From positions 1 to 64,000 of the forward strand of contig JAHEIZ010000009.1 of assembly GCA_024639145.1 (NCBI GenBank): a stretch of 64,000 nucleotides of DNA. Direction: 5' to 3'. Shown here one piece after another: positions 17,503 through 26,999 of this stretch. Every line of letters begins with the position of its first letter. Within the stretch, counting starts at the first letter, position 1. Both the position numbers and the translations under genes were made by a program. The notes beneath the pieces are model-generated. The model worked only from the letters and a program-made list of their open reading frames with translations. It searched no databases and was not told the origin of the DNA. The stretch comes from Actinomycetes bacterium. GTDB lineage: Bacteria; Actinomycetota; Actinomycetes; S36-B12.

Positions 17503-19416
17503 ATGAAGGTATTCCGAGGACTCCCGATTCAGCCACCCCGGGCATTCCGCTCGATTGCGGTCACTGCCTTCTTGATTCTCTTGTCAGGAGCACTGCTCCC
17601 CATCTCAACGGCAAGTGCTGCGCAGGGTGCGTCGGGGCTCGAGTTGTTGTGGTCGACGCCGGTTTCGCAATTGCCCGTCCAGCTACCAGAGCAAATCTCC
17701 CCGGTCGAAGCTGGGGAGAGTTATCTGTCTCTCTCGCCAGATGGAACCCATGCGGGGGCAATCTGGCTTTCCGACGGTTCTTATCCGATCAGATTTGCCT
17801 CGGCATCGATTCAGGGGAATTCGGCTGTCTGGTCGTCAGCTTCTTCCTACGTGACAGTTTCCAGACCTGATTGCCAATCGGGCTGCTCCAACGCGCAGGT
17901 GAGAATCTCCTCCGACGGGACACTCGCAAGCGCCTCCTGGCTCAACCATGCCTCGGACGGCAACGACCAAGTGACTTTTGCCTCAGCAGTCATCTCGAAT
18001 GGCACGGCAACGTGGGGCACGGCGCAGAGCATCTCGACACCAGGGGAGCGGGCGGCCGATCCCATTCTGGAGATGTCAGCGGATGGCACTGTGGTCTCGG
18101 TCGCCTGGTACTCAGTCACCGGTGGTCACTACCTCGTCAAGGTTCGCTCGGGGCTGGTGAATGGCCTGACCTCGAATTGGAGTGACGGGATCCGCATGCT
18201 CTCGAATCCGACAGGAACAGAACGCGGTTTCGCCCTGGCCATGTCGCTGGACGGGTCGAAGGTGATTTCTGCGTGGAACCAGGATGGGTTCGATACGAGC
18301 TCGGGGGATGTCGGGTTCGCCTCAGCAGCGATCGTGTCAGGTATTGCCACGTGGAGCGCCGCTCAGAACATCGCAACCGGCTTCAGCGCCCAGCACATCC
18401 AACTTGCGTTTTCGAACGACGGGTCGCGGGCTGCGGCGCTATGGCAACACGGAGACAACGGGGCCGTGGAGTTGGCTGCGCTCAGCATCGTGCCGGGCGG
18501 GGTCTCCGCAGCGCTCTCACTCGAATATGTGCCTGGAGGGCAGGCACCATCCTGGGATCCGGCACTCGCGCTGTCGTCTAACGGCCAGCGCGTCGCGGTC
18601 GGCTGGGGATTCTGGGATGGAGACCTCCAGCACTTCCGGATCAAGTCATATGTCGGCGACGTGGGCGCATTGTCGGCGAGTTCTCCGCAGATCGTGTCTT
18701 CTGAAGACTTCGATTCGTCTGTGGTGAGCATCGGAATCTCATCCGATGGATCACGAGCAATTGCCGCGTGGCTCACCGGCACGGTCAACGGCACCGCGAT
18801 CGACTCCATCGGTGCGACCGTAAGCCAGTCGTCAGCCGCCTGGGATGCGTCACCCACGACGATTGTCTCGTCGGCCGACAGTCTTATGTCGCCCCAGGTG
18901 GTGCTGAGCCCGAGCGGTTACCTGGCAACCGGAATCTGGCGCCGTGGCTCCAGCGTCGAATCGTCGTCAGCGTTGGTGAACCCTGCTGCTACGCCGCCGA
19001 GCCCCGCTCCGACTCCGAGCACGAGCCAGTCGAGTGGAGCTTCGGCACCCACGAGCACCAGCCTCGCCGTGCTGCCGAGCGTGCCTGCGCTACCGCAGCC
19101 GATCACGATTCCTGCCCTGCGCTCGCAGACGCCGCTGAAATCATGTGCCGCGAAAATCAAGCGGATGGCAGATCGACGACTTGTGAGAGTGCTTCGCGGA
19201 GGTTGTCTGACGAATGCCGGTCAGAAAGTTTCGGTCACGGTGACCGCGAGGCGCGACGGGCGCACCCGTCCACTCGTGAAGGCGATTCAGACGACTGCCT
19301 CAGGTTCGCGGCTCGTGGCGACTCAGGGCAGTCGCGGTCGGCTCCGCGTGCACTGGTTCGCCCCTGCAACGTCGGATTTCTCCGCCTATTCGGCCTGGGC
19401 CACGATTCGTCGATGA
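17503..19416 (+). CDS. secreted beta-propeller-like repeat protein
   Basis: 637 residues. A signal peptide (about 15-42, ending STASAAQG) precedes seven or eight repeats of about 45-55 residues. Each carries an S-x-D-G-(S/T)-x5-A-x-W motif (for example SPDGTHAGAIW, SADGTVVSVAW, SNDGSRAAALW), which suggests beta-propeller blades. A Pro/Ser/Thr linker (about 490-525) leads to a basic C-terminal domain of about 110 residues with two cysteines. No wall-sorting signal or catalytic motif is visible. It is probably an extracellular binding protein; partner unknown. Confidence 0.8.
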   Translation: MKVFRGLPIQPPRAFRSIAVTAFLILLSGALLPISTASAAQGASGLELLWSTPVSQLPVQLPEQISPVEAGESYLSLSPDGTHAGAIWLSDGSYPIRFASASIQGNSAVWSSASSYVTVSRPDCQSGCSNAQVRISSDGTLASASWLNHASDGNDQVTFASAVISNGTATWGTAQSISTPGERAADPILEMSADGTVVSVAWYSVTGGHYLVKVRSGLVNGLTSNWSDGIRMLSNPTGTERGFALAMSLDGSKVISAWNQDGFDTSSGDVGFASAAIVSGIATWSAAQNIATGFSAQHIQLAFSNDGSRAAALWQHGDNGAVELAALSIVPGGVSAALSLEYVPGGQAPSWDPALALSSNGQRVAVGWGFWDGDLQHFRIKSYVGDVGALSASSPQIVSSEDFDSSVVSIGISSDGSRAIAAWLTGTVNGTAIDSIGATVSQSSAAWDASPTTIVSSADSLMSPQVVLSPSGYLATGIWRRGSSVESSSALVNPAATPPSPAPTPSTSQSSGASAPTSTSLAVLPSVPALPQPITIPALRSQTPLKSCAAKIKRMADRRLVRVLRGGCLTNAGQKVSVTVTARRDGRTRPLVKAIQTTASGSRLVATQGSRGRLRVHWFAPATSDFSAYSAWATIRR

Positions 19417-19528
19417 GGCCGGGGGCTGACGTGCCCGAATGCGATTGCGGCGGATGAGCACGAGCATGCGGGCGACGTCCGGGGCACAAGTAGGACGAAC
19501 GCAAAGGTCCGTACGTGATACTCAGTGC

Positions 19529-19936
19529 ATGTCGACTGTGCCGGACTTCGTGGTGTCGGCTGTTGTCATCCGCGACGCACAGGACCGGGTGCTGGTTGTT
19601 CGCAAGCGCGGAACGAGCAAGTACATGCTTCCCGGCGGGAAGATCGAAGCAGGCGAGTCGCCTGCGCAAGCGGCAGTTCGTGAACTACATGAAGAGGTCG
19701 GTGCGGAGTTAGAGCCGGATTCACTCCTTTTTCTGGGGGAGTGGACTGCGCCGGCGGCGAATGAACCCGACCACACGGTGCACGGCCACATCTTCGAGCA
19801 CCCGTGGATTGATGGCCTCGCCGTTCGCGCCGAGATTGAGGACCTGTTGTGGCTTCACCCCGATGAGATGTCCGATCGCGATGACCTCGCCCCTCTGCTG
19901 GTTACGCGTGTCCTGCCTGCCCTAGCTAAGAAGTAG
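19529..19936 (+). CDS. Nudix hydrolase
   Basis: 135 residues. A complete Nudix box runs GGKIEAGESPAQAAVREL followed by HEEVGA, matching GX5EX7REUXEEXGU. It would cleave a nucleoside diphosphate linked to another moiety; the substrate cannot be predicted. The ATG was chosen because GATACT lies exactly six bases upstream and the protein then starts right before the first strand. A longer reading from 19439 adds 30 unconserved residues. Confidence 0.9.
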   Translation: MSTVPDFVVSAVVIRDAQDRVLVVRKRGTSKYMLPGGKIEAGESPAQAAVRELHEEVGAELEPDSLLFLGEWTAPAANEPDHTVHGHIFEHPWIDGLAVRAEIEDLLWLHPDEMSDRDDLAPLLVTRVLPALAKK

Positions 19937-19996
19937 TACTCATGCAGGTACCGTGAAGTTAACGCGGTTTCCTAACCCCCGATCCGAAGAGGCCCC

Positions 19997-20347
19997 ATGA
20001 ACATCGCACTCGTCGTTCTCGCCACACTTCTTGGCCTGATGACCACCTTTTCTGCATTCGGCAAGTACTCGATGAATGCTCGGGCAGTGGAGAGCCTTTA
20101 CGGGGTCGGCTTGAAGGATCGACAGATCCGTCTTCTCGGCACTGTCGAGATCCTCGGCGCGCTCGGCCTGCTTATCGGCATCTGGATCCCGATTCTCGGC
20201 CTGCTCGCGTCCATTGGTTTTGTTCTTTACTTCATCGGCGCGGTCATTGCTCACGCGCGCGTGAAGGATGCTCCGAAGGACATAGGCCCAGCATTCATCC
20301 TGTTGGTGCTGTCGATCATCGTGGCGCTCCTGCAGTTCGCTCGTTAA
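19997..20347 (+). CDS. DoxX-like membrane protein
   Basis: 116 residues with four hydrophobic segments. The FSAFGKY and VGLKDRQIRLLGTVEILGALGL pattern is typical of the DoxX-like family. The role in family members is vague (redox-linked membrane proteins). Ribosome-binding site GAAGAGG lies just upstream of ATG. It is flanked by Nudix and a secreted protein gene in what looks like an accessory stretch. Confidence 0.8.
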   Translation: MNIALVVLATLLGLMTTFSAFGKYSMNARAVESLYGVGLKDRQIRLLGTVEILGALGLLIGIWIPILGLLASIGFVLYFIGAVIAHARVKDAPKDIGPAFILLVLSIIVALLQFAR

Positions 20348-20427
20348 CCCGCGAAAGAGACCGCCTTGCATGAATAGAAGAAGAATGATTCGATATCGGA
20401 ATTATCTTCTCTATCCATGGAGCGGTC

Positions 20428-21270
20428 ATGAGGGCTTGGCCTCGAATCGCTGTGATTCCGATGTTCACGGTGTTCTTCTTCGCGGTGTCCGCCCAGCCTG
20501 CTTCGGCTTCCCCCGCCCTCATCCAAGGTGACTTTCCCGGCCTCGCTGCCTCGTGGGTTTCCCAAGCGTCGATCAATTCGAGCCAATTTCTCTCGCAGTC
20601 GTTCCTGGCGTCCACTGATGTTGACCTGACCGACCTGAAGCTCGGCATACGCGCGTACACCCCCGGACTGGCTCCCACTGCACCCGTGCTTGTTCAGATC
20701 TACGCCACAACTGTTGTCGACTACGGCGGTTCAGGTTCGCGATACGTACCCACGGGTGTCGCCCTGTCATCGGTGACTGTTGCAGCAGCAGACGTTCCTG
20801 ACGGGAACGTGGCCGGAGTTGCCCTGGACGTCAGCCTTGCTACGCCGCTCGCGCTTCAGGCCGGGGTTCACTACGCCATCGTGGCGTCGTCAACCGGAAC
20901 TCGATTCGGCTGGGTTCAAAAGAGCGTTGATCCACCCGGCATTGACCAGCCGGTGGTAACTCACGGCGCTATCTCGAATCTCGGCGCGTGGTTTGCGAAC
21001 GCACCTGCCTTCTACTTCGAGGCGTATGGGGTACCGAGAGTGTCACCGTCCGATTCGGGGGATGCGCCGGCTGATGCACTGCAGCAGTTCGGCGGTTCTG
21101 ATGTCCACTCGTGCGATGCATTGGCGGATGCTGCGCTGAACTGGGGCGGTGCGGCCTCAGGTGGCTGGGCCAACTCCTGGGCGCAATGGATGAACGACGG
21201 CACGGGTGGCCATGTATGCACTCGGTCGCTCTACTGGACTCCCTCGGGCCAGTGGGCAGTTCGTCCTTAA
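20428..21270 (+). CDS. secreted protein with C-terminal WAQWMNDG module
   Basis: 280 residues. The signal peptide (about 1-27, ending PASASP) precedes a beta-rich domain (about 35-205; QSFLASTDVDLTDLKLGI) that looks like a carbohydrate-binding or jelly-roll fold, with no clear family. The last 66 residues (215-280; C229 and C264) repeat the module found at the end of the glycine-rich protein at 7530. GGAG lies six bases before the ATG. The gene is convergent with the TetR gene, 7 bp away. Confidence 0.82.
   Translation: MRAWPRIAVIPMFTVFFFAVSAQPASASPALIQGDFPGLAASWVSQASINSSQFLSQSFLASTDVDLTDLKLGIRAYTPGLAPTAPVLVQIYATTVVDYGGSGSRYVPTGVALSSVTVAAADVPDGNVAGVALDVSLATPLALQAGVHYAIVASSTGTRFGWVQKSVDPPGIDQPVVTHGAISNLGAWFANAPAFYFEAYGVPRVSPSDSGDAPADALQQFGGSDVHSCDALADAALNWGGAASGGWANSWAQWMNDGTGGHVCTRSLYWTPSGQWAVRP
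21070..21267 (+). other. shared 66-residue C-terminal module, copy 2
   Basis: Encodes residues 215-280 of the preceding gene. The core ALNWGG, SGGW, SWAQWMNDG, GG-V-C-R-L is shared with copy 1 at 7533-7730 in the same register and length. Confidence 0.85.
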
Positions 21271-21277
21271 CGCGAGA

Positions 21278-21943
21278 TCAGAACGAAGCAGGTGCTGGCT
21301 CGAGTTTCGGCAGAGGCGCCGACATGATCTTGTGCGCCTTCGCGGGGGTGAGCCCGAGCATGCCGAGGCCGATCTCGACAGAAAGATCCGCGGCGGCGTC
21401 CTTTGACTTTGCATCAACGAGTTGGGCTTGCATCGCGGAGAAGATCACTGCACTGAGGTTGCGCAGACGAAGTTCGGGGTTGTCGATCTTGAGAACTCCG
21501 GCCTTGAGAAGTTGCTTGACGTGGGCCTGAATCCCCATCGACAGAGCCGGCGTGTGGGTGCTGACTGCTGCGAGATTGCGAGCAATAAGCTGCGCGTATC
21601 GCGGGTGAGTGGTGCGCATGCGCAGGAATAGTCGAATTGGCGTGACCAACTGCTCAAGTGGATCAGTGACCTCGGCCATTACTCCTGCCATCCACTCCTC
21701 CCAGCCGGTCATGGCCGTGATGAGAGCAGCCTCGACGAGAGCGTCCTTGTTCTCGAAGTGCTTGTAGATGGTGCTGATCGAGATCTGGGCCGCGTCAGCG
21801 AACTGATCGATGGTGGCGTCGGGGCCTTGCTCGGCGAGCACTGCCTGCGCAGCCTTCAACAGAGCGATGCGGTTGCGCGCGAAGTACGCCGCCTTGCGAC
21901 CTTGGGTCGGATCATGCGGTGTGTTCCCCCGTGCTGCTGCCAT
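21278..21943 (-). CDS. TetR family transcriptional regulator
   Basis: 221 residues from ATG. The N-terminal helix-turn-helix (about 25-70) has the TetR signature TIDQFADAAQISISTIYKHFENKDAL. The C-terminal ligand domain is unremarkable. TAGAAT lies exactly six bases before the ATG, predicting a leaderless message. An inverted repeat lies directly upstream and could be its own operator. The divergent neighbour is the DUF4287 gene, the most likely additional target. Confidence 0.92.
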   Translation of the reverse strand: MAAARGNTPHDPTQGRKAAYFARNRIALLKAAQAVLAEQGPDATIDQFADAAQISISTIYKHFENKDALVEAALITAMTGWEEWMAGVMAEVTDPLEQLVTPIRLFLRMRTTHPRYAQLIARNLAAVSTHTPALSMGIQAHVKQLLKAGVLKIDNPELRLRNLSAVIFSAMQAQLVDAKSKDAAADLSVEIGLGMLGLTPAKAHKIMSAPLPKLEPAPASF

Positions 21944-21956
21944 GGTCAAATTCTAC

Positions 21957-21973
21957 TTTCAACATCGTTGTGA
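21957..21973 (-). promoter_or_regulatory. candidate TetR operator
   Basis: The sequence TTTCAAC-ATC-GTTGTGA has a CAAC/GTTG core palindrome. It lies between the predicted -10 (TAGAAT, 21950-21955) and the -35 region of the tetR gene, the expected place for autorepression. No footprint data; inference from position. Confidence 0.45.
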
Positions 21974-22030
21974 CGGTGCATTGTCGAAGGTAGCCTCGTC
22001 AGGTCGAATCCATGAGCAAGGGGACTCTTA

Positions 22031-22240
22031 ATGGCCGAGAAGGTCACCGGTCCGAAGTCGTATTTCCCGTCTATCGAGAAGAAGTACGGCAAGCCCATCG
22101 ACTTCTGGATGAAGGAATTGAAGAAGGTCAAGGGCAAGGCTCATATGGAGCAGGGGGCCTTCCTCAAGGAAACCCACGGGATGGGCCACGGTCATGGCAA
22201 TGCGGTCGTGGCGGTCTACCGAGCTGAGAACCCGCAGTAA
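22031..22240 (+). CDS. DUF4287 family protein
   Basis: 69 residues. KSYFPSIEKKYGKPIDFWM and the ending HGMGHGHGNAVVAVYR are the DUF4287 hallmarks. The family is small, soluble and of unknown function, often near regulators. AAGGGG is a ribosome-binding site eight bases before ATG. It is divergently arranged with the TetR gene. Confidence 0.88.
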   Translation: MAEKVTGPKSYFPSIEKKYGKPIDFWMKELKKVKGKAHMEQGAFLKETHGMGHGHGNAVVAVYRAENPQ

Positions 22241-22313
22241 CCGAAAAGCTCGGTTGAACCCCTGTTCATGGGGCGATTAACGTGATATTGGCTTGCGCCC
22301 GTAAGGTTGTGGG

Positions 22314-24173
22314 GTGAATTCACGCGAAGATCTCCGCAACGTTGCCATCATTGCCCACGTCGACCACGGCAAGACGACCCTCGTCGATGCCATGCTCTGG
22401 CAGTCGGGTGCCTTCCGCGAGAACCAGGACGTCAATGACCGTGTCATGGACTCCATGGATCTCGAGCGCGAAAAGGGCATCACGATCCTCGCGAAGAACA
22501 CCTCGGTTCACTACACCGGTCCGGGCGCTCCTGACGGTGGCGTGACCTTCAACATTATTGATACCCCCGGTCACGCTGACTTCGGCGGCGAGGTCGAGCG
22601 CGGTCTCGAGATGGTCGACGGCGTCGTGCTGCTCGTTGACGCATCCGAGGGCCCGCTGCCCCAGACCCGTTTCGTGCTGCGCAAGGCACTGCAGAAGCGC
22701 CTGCCCGTCGTGCTCGTGATCAACAAGGTCGATCGCCCCGACTCGCGCATCGAAGAGGTTGTCGACGAGGCCTACGAGCTGTTCCTCGATCTCGACGCCA
22801 CCGAGGAGCAGATCGACTTCCCGATCATCTACACCTCGGCCAAGGCTGGTCGTGCATCGCTCAAGCGCCCCGAGAACGGCGGTATGCCCGAGGAAGAGAA
22901 CCTCGAGCCGCTCTTCAAGACCCTGCTCGAGACCGTGCCGGCACCGAAGTTCGATCCGGCTATGCCGCTTCAGGTGCACGTCACCAACCTTGACGCTTCG
23001 CCGTACCTCGGCCGTCTTGCACTGTGCCGCGTTCACCAGGGCACCATCAAGAAGGGCCAGCAGGTCGCGTGGATGAAGGCCGACGGCACCACTGAGCGTG
23101 CCAAGGTCGTCGAACTGCTCATGACCGAGAACCTCACCCGCGTGCCGGTCGAGAGTGCCGGCCCCGGCGACATCGTCGCCGTCGCAGGCATCCCCGAGAT
23201 CACCATCGGCGAGACCCTCGCTGATCTCGAGAACCCGATTGCACTTCCGGTCATCACCGTCGACGAGCCGTCGATCTCCATGACCATCGGCATCAACACC
23301 TCGCCGCTGGCCGGCAAGAGCGGCAAGAAGCTCACCGCCAGCATGGTCAAGCAGCGCCTCGAGCAGGAGCTCGTCGGCAACGTGTCGATCCGCATGAACC
23401 CGACCGAGCGTCCCGACACCTGGGAGATCCAGGGTCGAGGCGAGCTTCAGCTGGCGATCCTCGTCGAGATGATGCGCCGCGAGGACTTCGAACTCACTGT
23501 CGGCAAGCCGCAGGTCGTCACCAAGATGGTCGACGGCAAGAAGCACGAGCCGATGGAGCGTCTGTCTGTCGACATCCCCGAGGACTACCTCGGCGTTGTC
23601 ACCCAGCTCATGGCACTGCGCAAGGGCCGCATGGAGCAGATGGTCAACCACGGCACCGGCTGGGTGCGCATGGACTACATCGTCCCGGCCCGTGGCCTGA
23701 TCGGCTTCCGCACCGAGTTCCTCACCGAGACTCGCGGCACCGGCCTCCTGCATCACGTCTTCGATCGTTACGAGCCGTGGCATGGCGAGCTTCGCACCCG
23801 ACCGACCGGTTCACTTGTCGCCGACCGCACCGGTCCGACCACTCAGTTCGCCCTGGCGAACCTGCAGGAGCGCGGCACCATGTTCGTGGGTCCCGGCACC
23901 GATGTCTACGAGGGCATGATCGTCGGCGAGAACTCGCGCTCCGACGACATGGACATCAACCCCACCAAGGAGAAGAAGCTGACCAACATGCGTCAGTCCT
24001 CCGGTGACATCCTCGTTCCGCTCATTCCGCACAAGCAGCTCAGCCTCGAGCAGGCACTCGAGTTCTGCCGTGAGGATGAGTGCGTGGAGATCACCCCAGG
24101 TACCGTCCGCATTCGCAAGGTGCTGCTCTCGCAGACCGATCGCGTGCGCGCCGGGCGCAAGTCCAAGGACTAA
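22314..24173 (+). CDS. typA: translational GTPase TypA/BipA
   Basis: 619 residues. G1 is AHVDHGKT (residues 14-21), followed by [19 protein letters not shown] and NKVDRPDSR. The EF-G-like domains follow, and the BipA-specific C-terminal domain includes [12 protein letters not shown] and [12 protein letters not shown]. BipA assists 50S assembly and stress adaptation. The GTG start follows TAAGGT by exactly six bases (leaderless). In M. tuberculosis the equivalent Rv1165 precedes lpqW and mshB, as here (from memory). Confidence 0.97.
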   Translation: MNSREDLRNVAIIAHVDHGKTTLVDAMLWQSGAFRENQDVNDRVMDSMDLEREKGITILAKNTSVHYTGPGAPDGGVTFNIIDTPGHADFGGEVERGLEMVDGVVLLVDASEGPLPQTRFVLRKALQKRLPVVLVINKVDRPDSRIEEVVDEAYELFLDLDATEEQIDFPIIYTSAKAGRASLKRPENGGMPEEENLEPLFKTLLETVPAPKFDPAMPLQVHVTNLDASPYLGRLALCRVHQGTIKKGQQVAWMKADGTTERAKVVELLMTENLTRVPVESAGPGDIVAVAGIPEITIGETLADLENPIALPVITVDEPSISMTIGINTSPLAGKSGKKLTASMVKQRLEQELVGNVSIRMNPTERPDTWEIQGRGELQLAILVEMMRREDFELTVGKPQVVTKMVDGKKHEPMERLSVDIPEDYLGVVTQLMALRKGRMEQMVNHGTGWVRMDYIVPARGLIGFRTEFLTETRGTGLLHHVFDRYEPWHGELRTRPTGSLVADRTGPTTQFALANLQERGTMFVGPGTDVYEGMIVGENSRSDDMDINPTKEKKLTNMRQSSGDILVPLIPHKQLSLEQALEFCREDECVEITPGTVRIRKVLLSQTDRVRAGRKSKD

Positions 24174-24243
24174 GCGTTACCTGACCGAAACCCGCAATGG
24201 GTGCCTCCGGTTAGCCACGAGTGCAATACTCCTATTTACTCGT

Positions 24244-24261
24244 CGGTAACCCTCGTTACCG
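24244..24261 (+). promoter_or_regulatory. hairpin in the leader of the oligopeptide-binding protein gene
   Basis: Perfect 7-bp inverted repeat CGGTAAC-CCTC-GTTACCG, ten bases before the strong ribosome-binding site AGGAGG. It could be an operator or a stabilising 5'-UTR hairpin; the sequence does not decide. Confidence 0.4.
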
Positions 24262-24280
24262 GACGTTCCTAGGAGGTTCC

Positions 24281-25954
24281 ATGAAGAAGTCCCGCCTGGG
24301 CGCAGCCGCGGTCTCGGTGACCGCACTCGCCCTCATCCTCACCGCCTGCGGCGGCTCATCGGGCGGTTCCTCCGCCGGTGGCGCCAGCGCAGCGGGATCC
24401 TCGGCACCTGCAGCGACAGGCGGCACCTTCTCGGTGGCCTCTGAGGAGCCGCAGAACCTGATCCCCAGTAACTGCTACGACCTCTACTGCGCGAACGTGC
24501 TGAACATGATGTTCACCGGTCTGTTCCGCTTCGAGACCCAGGCAGACGGCACCGTCGTTCCCGTGGCGACCGAGATGGTCGATTCCATCACCACTGCTGA
24601 TGGCGGCACGACCTGGTCGATCAAGATCAAGGACGGCTGGACCTTCACCAACGGCGAGAAGATCACCGCCCAGACCTTCGCGGATACGTGGAACTTTGCC
24701 GCCTACGGCGACAACGGCCAGCAGCTCGGCTTCGTCTTCGGCTCCTCGCAGCTCAATGTCGTCGGCTACGACGATGTGGCAGCGAATAAGGCCAAGACCA
24801 TGTCGGGCCTGACAGTCGCCGGCCCGCTGGAACTGCAGATGAAGCTCGTTTCCCCGCTGGGCGAGGGCATCTTCTACAACTTCCTCGCCGGCCCGCAGAT
24901 CTTCCCGATGCCGTCGGTGGCCTTCACTGACGTCGAGGCGTTCAATAAGAACCCGATCGGCAACGGCCAGTACATGATGAACACCCCGTGGGTGCCGAAC
25001 CAGAAGATCGTCATCGACAAGAACCCGAACTACCTCGGCACTGCAGGTAACGCCGACTCGATCGAGTTCCGCGTCTACAACGACACCACGGCAGAGTGGG
25101 CCGATCTCCAGGCCAACAACGTCGACGTTGTACCTCAGATCCCGCAGGCAGCGCTCTCCACGGCCGCCTCGGTCCTGGGTGATCGCTACGTCAACACCCC
25201 GGGCGCACTGTCGTTCAGCTACTCCTTCTTCCCGCTGCAGTCCTCGACCTTCGCCAAGAAGGAAGTTCGCCAGGCCATCGCCAAGGCGATCAACATGGAT
25301 CAGATCAACGAGAAGCTGCTGTTCAACACGCAGACCAAGGCAACCGCCTTCGCTCCGTCGACCATCCCCGGCGGCGGCACCGATGCATGCGGCGACTCCT
25401 GCGTCTACGACCCCGCAGCAGCGAAGGCACTGCTGGACTCGGTCGGCGGAATCCCGGGCAACAAGGTGCAGATCGCCGCACTGCAGGGCAGCCCGAACAC
25501 CGTGGCCAAGGCCGAGTGCGACCAGATCCAGACCAACCTCGGCGTGAACTGCACGCTGAAGCTGTTCCCGGATTTCGGTGCACTGCTGGATGCCTACGGC
25601 AAGATCACTGCTGCTGACGCCGGCTTCATCGGCGGCCTCGGCTGGGGTGCGGATAACCCCACCCTGCAGAACATGATCGCGCCGCTCTTTGGCACCGATT
25701 CGCCGTCGAACTACATCGGCTACAGCAACCCGACCTTCGATGCGCTCATCTCCGAGGGCAACGCAGCAGCGGATTCGGCAACGCAGATCGCCAAGTGGCA
25801 GGAAGCCCAGAAGGTCTTCTACGACGACTTCGCGGCCTACGCCACCAGCTGGCGCAACACCACCTACGGCTACTCCACGAACGTCTCCAACGTCATCGTG
25901 AACCCGCAGGGCTTCATCAACCTGGATCAGATCCAGGTCACGAAGCAGGGCTAG
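24281..25954 (+). CDS. oligopeptide ABC transporter substrate-binding lipoprotein
   Basis: 557 residues from the ATG nine bases behind AGGAGG. The lipoprotein signal has lipobox LTAC with C23, followed by a Gly/Ser linker. The family-5 solute-binding fold follows (about 45-555), with a typical DGWTFTNGEKITAQTFADTW segment. It would bind peptides or similar solutes outside the membrane and deliver them to the permeases encoded next. A strong hairpin separates it from the permease genes, so it should be made in excess. Confidence 0.93.
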   Translation: MKKSRLGAAAVSVTALALILTACGGSSGGSSAGGASAAGSSAPAATGGTFSVASEEPQNLIPSNCYDLYCANVLNMMFTGLFRFETQADGTVVPVATEMVDSITTADGGTTWSIKIKDGWTFTNGEKITAQTFADTWNFAAYGDNGQQLGFVFGSSQLNVVGYDDVAANKAKTMSGLTVAGPLELQMKLVSPLGEGIFYNFLAGPQIFPMPSVAFTDVEAFNKNPIGNGQYMMNTPWVPNQKIVIDKNPNYLGTAGNADSIEFRVYNDTTAEWADLQANNVDVVPQIPQAALSTAASVLGDRYVNTPGALSFSYSFFPLQSSTFAKKEVRQAIAKAINMDQINEKLLFNTQTKATAFAPSTIPGGGTDACGDSCVYDPAAAKALLDSVGGIPGNKVQIAALQGSPNTVAKAECDQIQTNLGVNCTLKLFPDFGALLDAYGKITAADAGFIGGLGWGADNPTLQNMIAPLFGTDSPSNYIGYSNPTFDALISEGNAAADSATQIAKWQEAQKVFYDDFAAYATSWRNTTYGYSTNVSNVIVNPQGFINLDQIQVTKQG

Positions 25955-25965
25955 TCACCACGGAG

Positions 25966-25994
25966 CGGGGGCATCCTTCGGGATGCCCCCGTTT
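25966..25994 (+). terminator. UUCG-capped hairpin after the binding-protein gene
   Basis: The 11-bp perfect stem CGGGGGCATCC / GGATGCCCCCG is closed by the very stable tetraloop TTCG and followed by TTT. It lies inside the transporter operon, so it probably works as a partial terminator or 3'-end stabiliser that sets the ratio of binding protein to permease. Confidence 0.85.
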
Positions 25995-26072
25995 CCGCCT
26001 TTGCGAGGGGGTACGTTCCTCTCCAAGGCACGGAGAGAGTCACGTAAGCAGGCGCGAGTCGGAAGGAGGGTC

Positions 26073-26999
26073 ATGGGCAGGTACGCGATCAGACGGATCC
26101 TCCAGATGATCCCTGTCTTCTTCGGCACCACCTTCTTGATCTATGCGCTGATGTTCGCCCTGCCCGGTGATCCGGTGCGCAACCTCACCATCGGCAAGCA
26201 AACCAACCCGGTGTACCTCGAGTACATCCGCGAACAGTTCAACCTGAATCAGCCGTTCATCATTCAGTATCTGGATTACCTCAAGGGAATCCTGACCCTC
26301 GACTTCGGCAAGACCTTCAATGGCACCCCGGTTCTCGAGATCTTCCAGCAGCGCTGGCCCGTCTCCGTCACCCTTGCTCTCACGGCCTTCGGGCTCGAGG
26401 TGCTCTTCGGCATCGGCTTCGGCATCTGGGCTGCACTGCGCAAGGGCAAGGTCTTCGACCACCTCTCGCTCACCGGCACGCTCATCGTGGTCGCCGTTCC
26501 GGTGTTCGTGCTCGGCTACGTGGCTCAGTGGGTCTTCGGCGTCAAGCTCGGGTGGGTAGCCCCGGCCGGTATCCAGGACGGCTGGCCGAAAAGCTACATC
26601 GTGCCCGCGGCCGTGCTCGCCAGCCTCTCGCTCGCGTATGCCCTTCGCCTGACTCGCCAGTCACTTCTCGAGGCGTTCAACAGCGACTACGTACGCACCG
26701 CCAAGGCGAAGGGACTTCCGCCGGGCACCGTGCTCCGTAAGTACTCGCTGCGTAACTCGCTCATCCCCGTCGTCACCTTCCTCGGCGCGGATCTCGCGAC
26801 GCTCATGGGCGGCGCGGTCATCACCGAGGGCATCTTCAACATCCCCGGCATCGGTCAGCAGCTGTACCAGAGCATTCGCCTGCACGAGAGCGTGGTTGTC
26901 GTCGGCATCGTCACCGTGCTGGTGATCATCTACCTGTTCGCGAATCTCATCGTCGACCTGCTCTACGGCGTCCTGGACCCGAGGATTCGCTATGAGTGA
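26073..26999 (+). CDS. oligopeptide ABC transporter permease (DppB/OppB type)
   Basis: 308 residues. The chosen ATG has GGAAGGAGGG just upstream and gives the usual start MGRYAIRRILQMIPVFFG; 30 further upstream codons are not conserved. Six membrane segments, and the EAA loop YVRTAKAKGLPPGTVL that contacts the ATPases. It ends overlapping the next permease start by 8 bp, so the two are translationally coupled. Confidence 0.95.
   Translation: MGRYAIRRILQMIPVFFGTTFLIYALMFALPGDPVRNLTIGKQTNPVYLEYIREQFNLNQPFIIQYLDYLKGILTLDFGKTFNGTPVLEIFQQRWPVSVTLALTAFGLEVLFGIGFGIWAALRKGKVFDHLSLTGTLIVVAVPVFVLGYVAQWVFGVKLGWVAPAGIQDGWPKSYIVPAAVLASLSLAYALRLTRQSLLEAFNSDYVRTAKAKGLPPGTVLRKYSLRNSLIPVVTFLGADLATLMGGAVITEGIFNIPGIGQQLYQSIRLHESVVVVGIVTVLVIIYLFANLIVDLLYGVLDPRIRYE

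Noticed and set aside
22320-23783. 487-codon minus-strand frame opposite typA
   Set aside because: Exact antisense of a strongly conserved GTPase, composition rich in Asp/Leu/Gly/His as expected of reversed codons; no ribosome-binding site.
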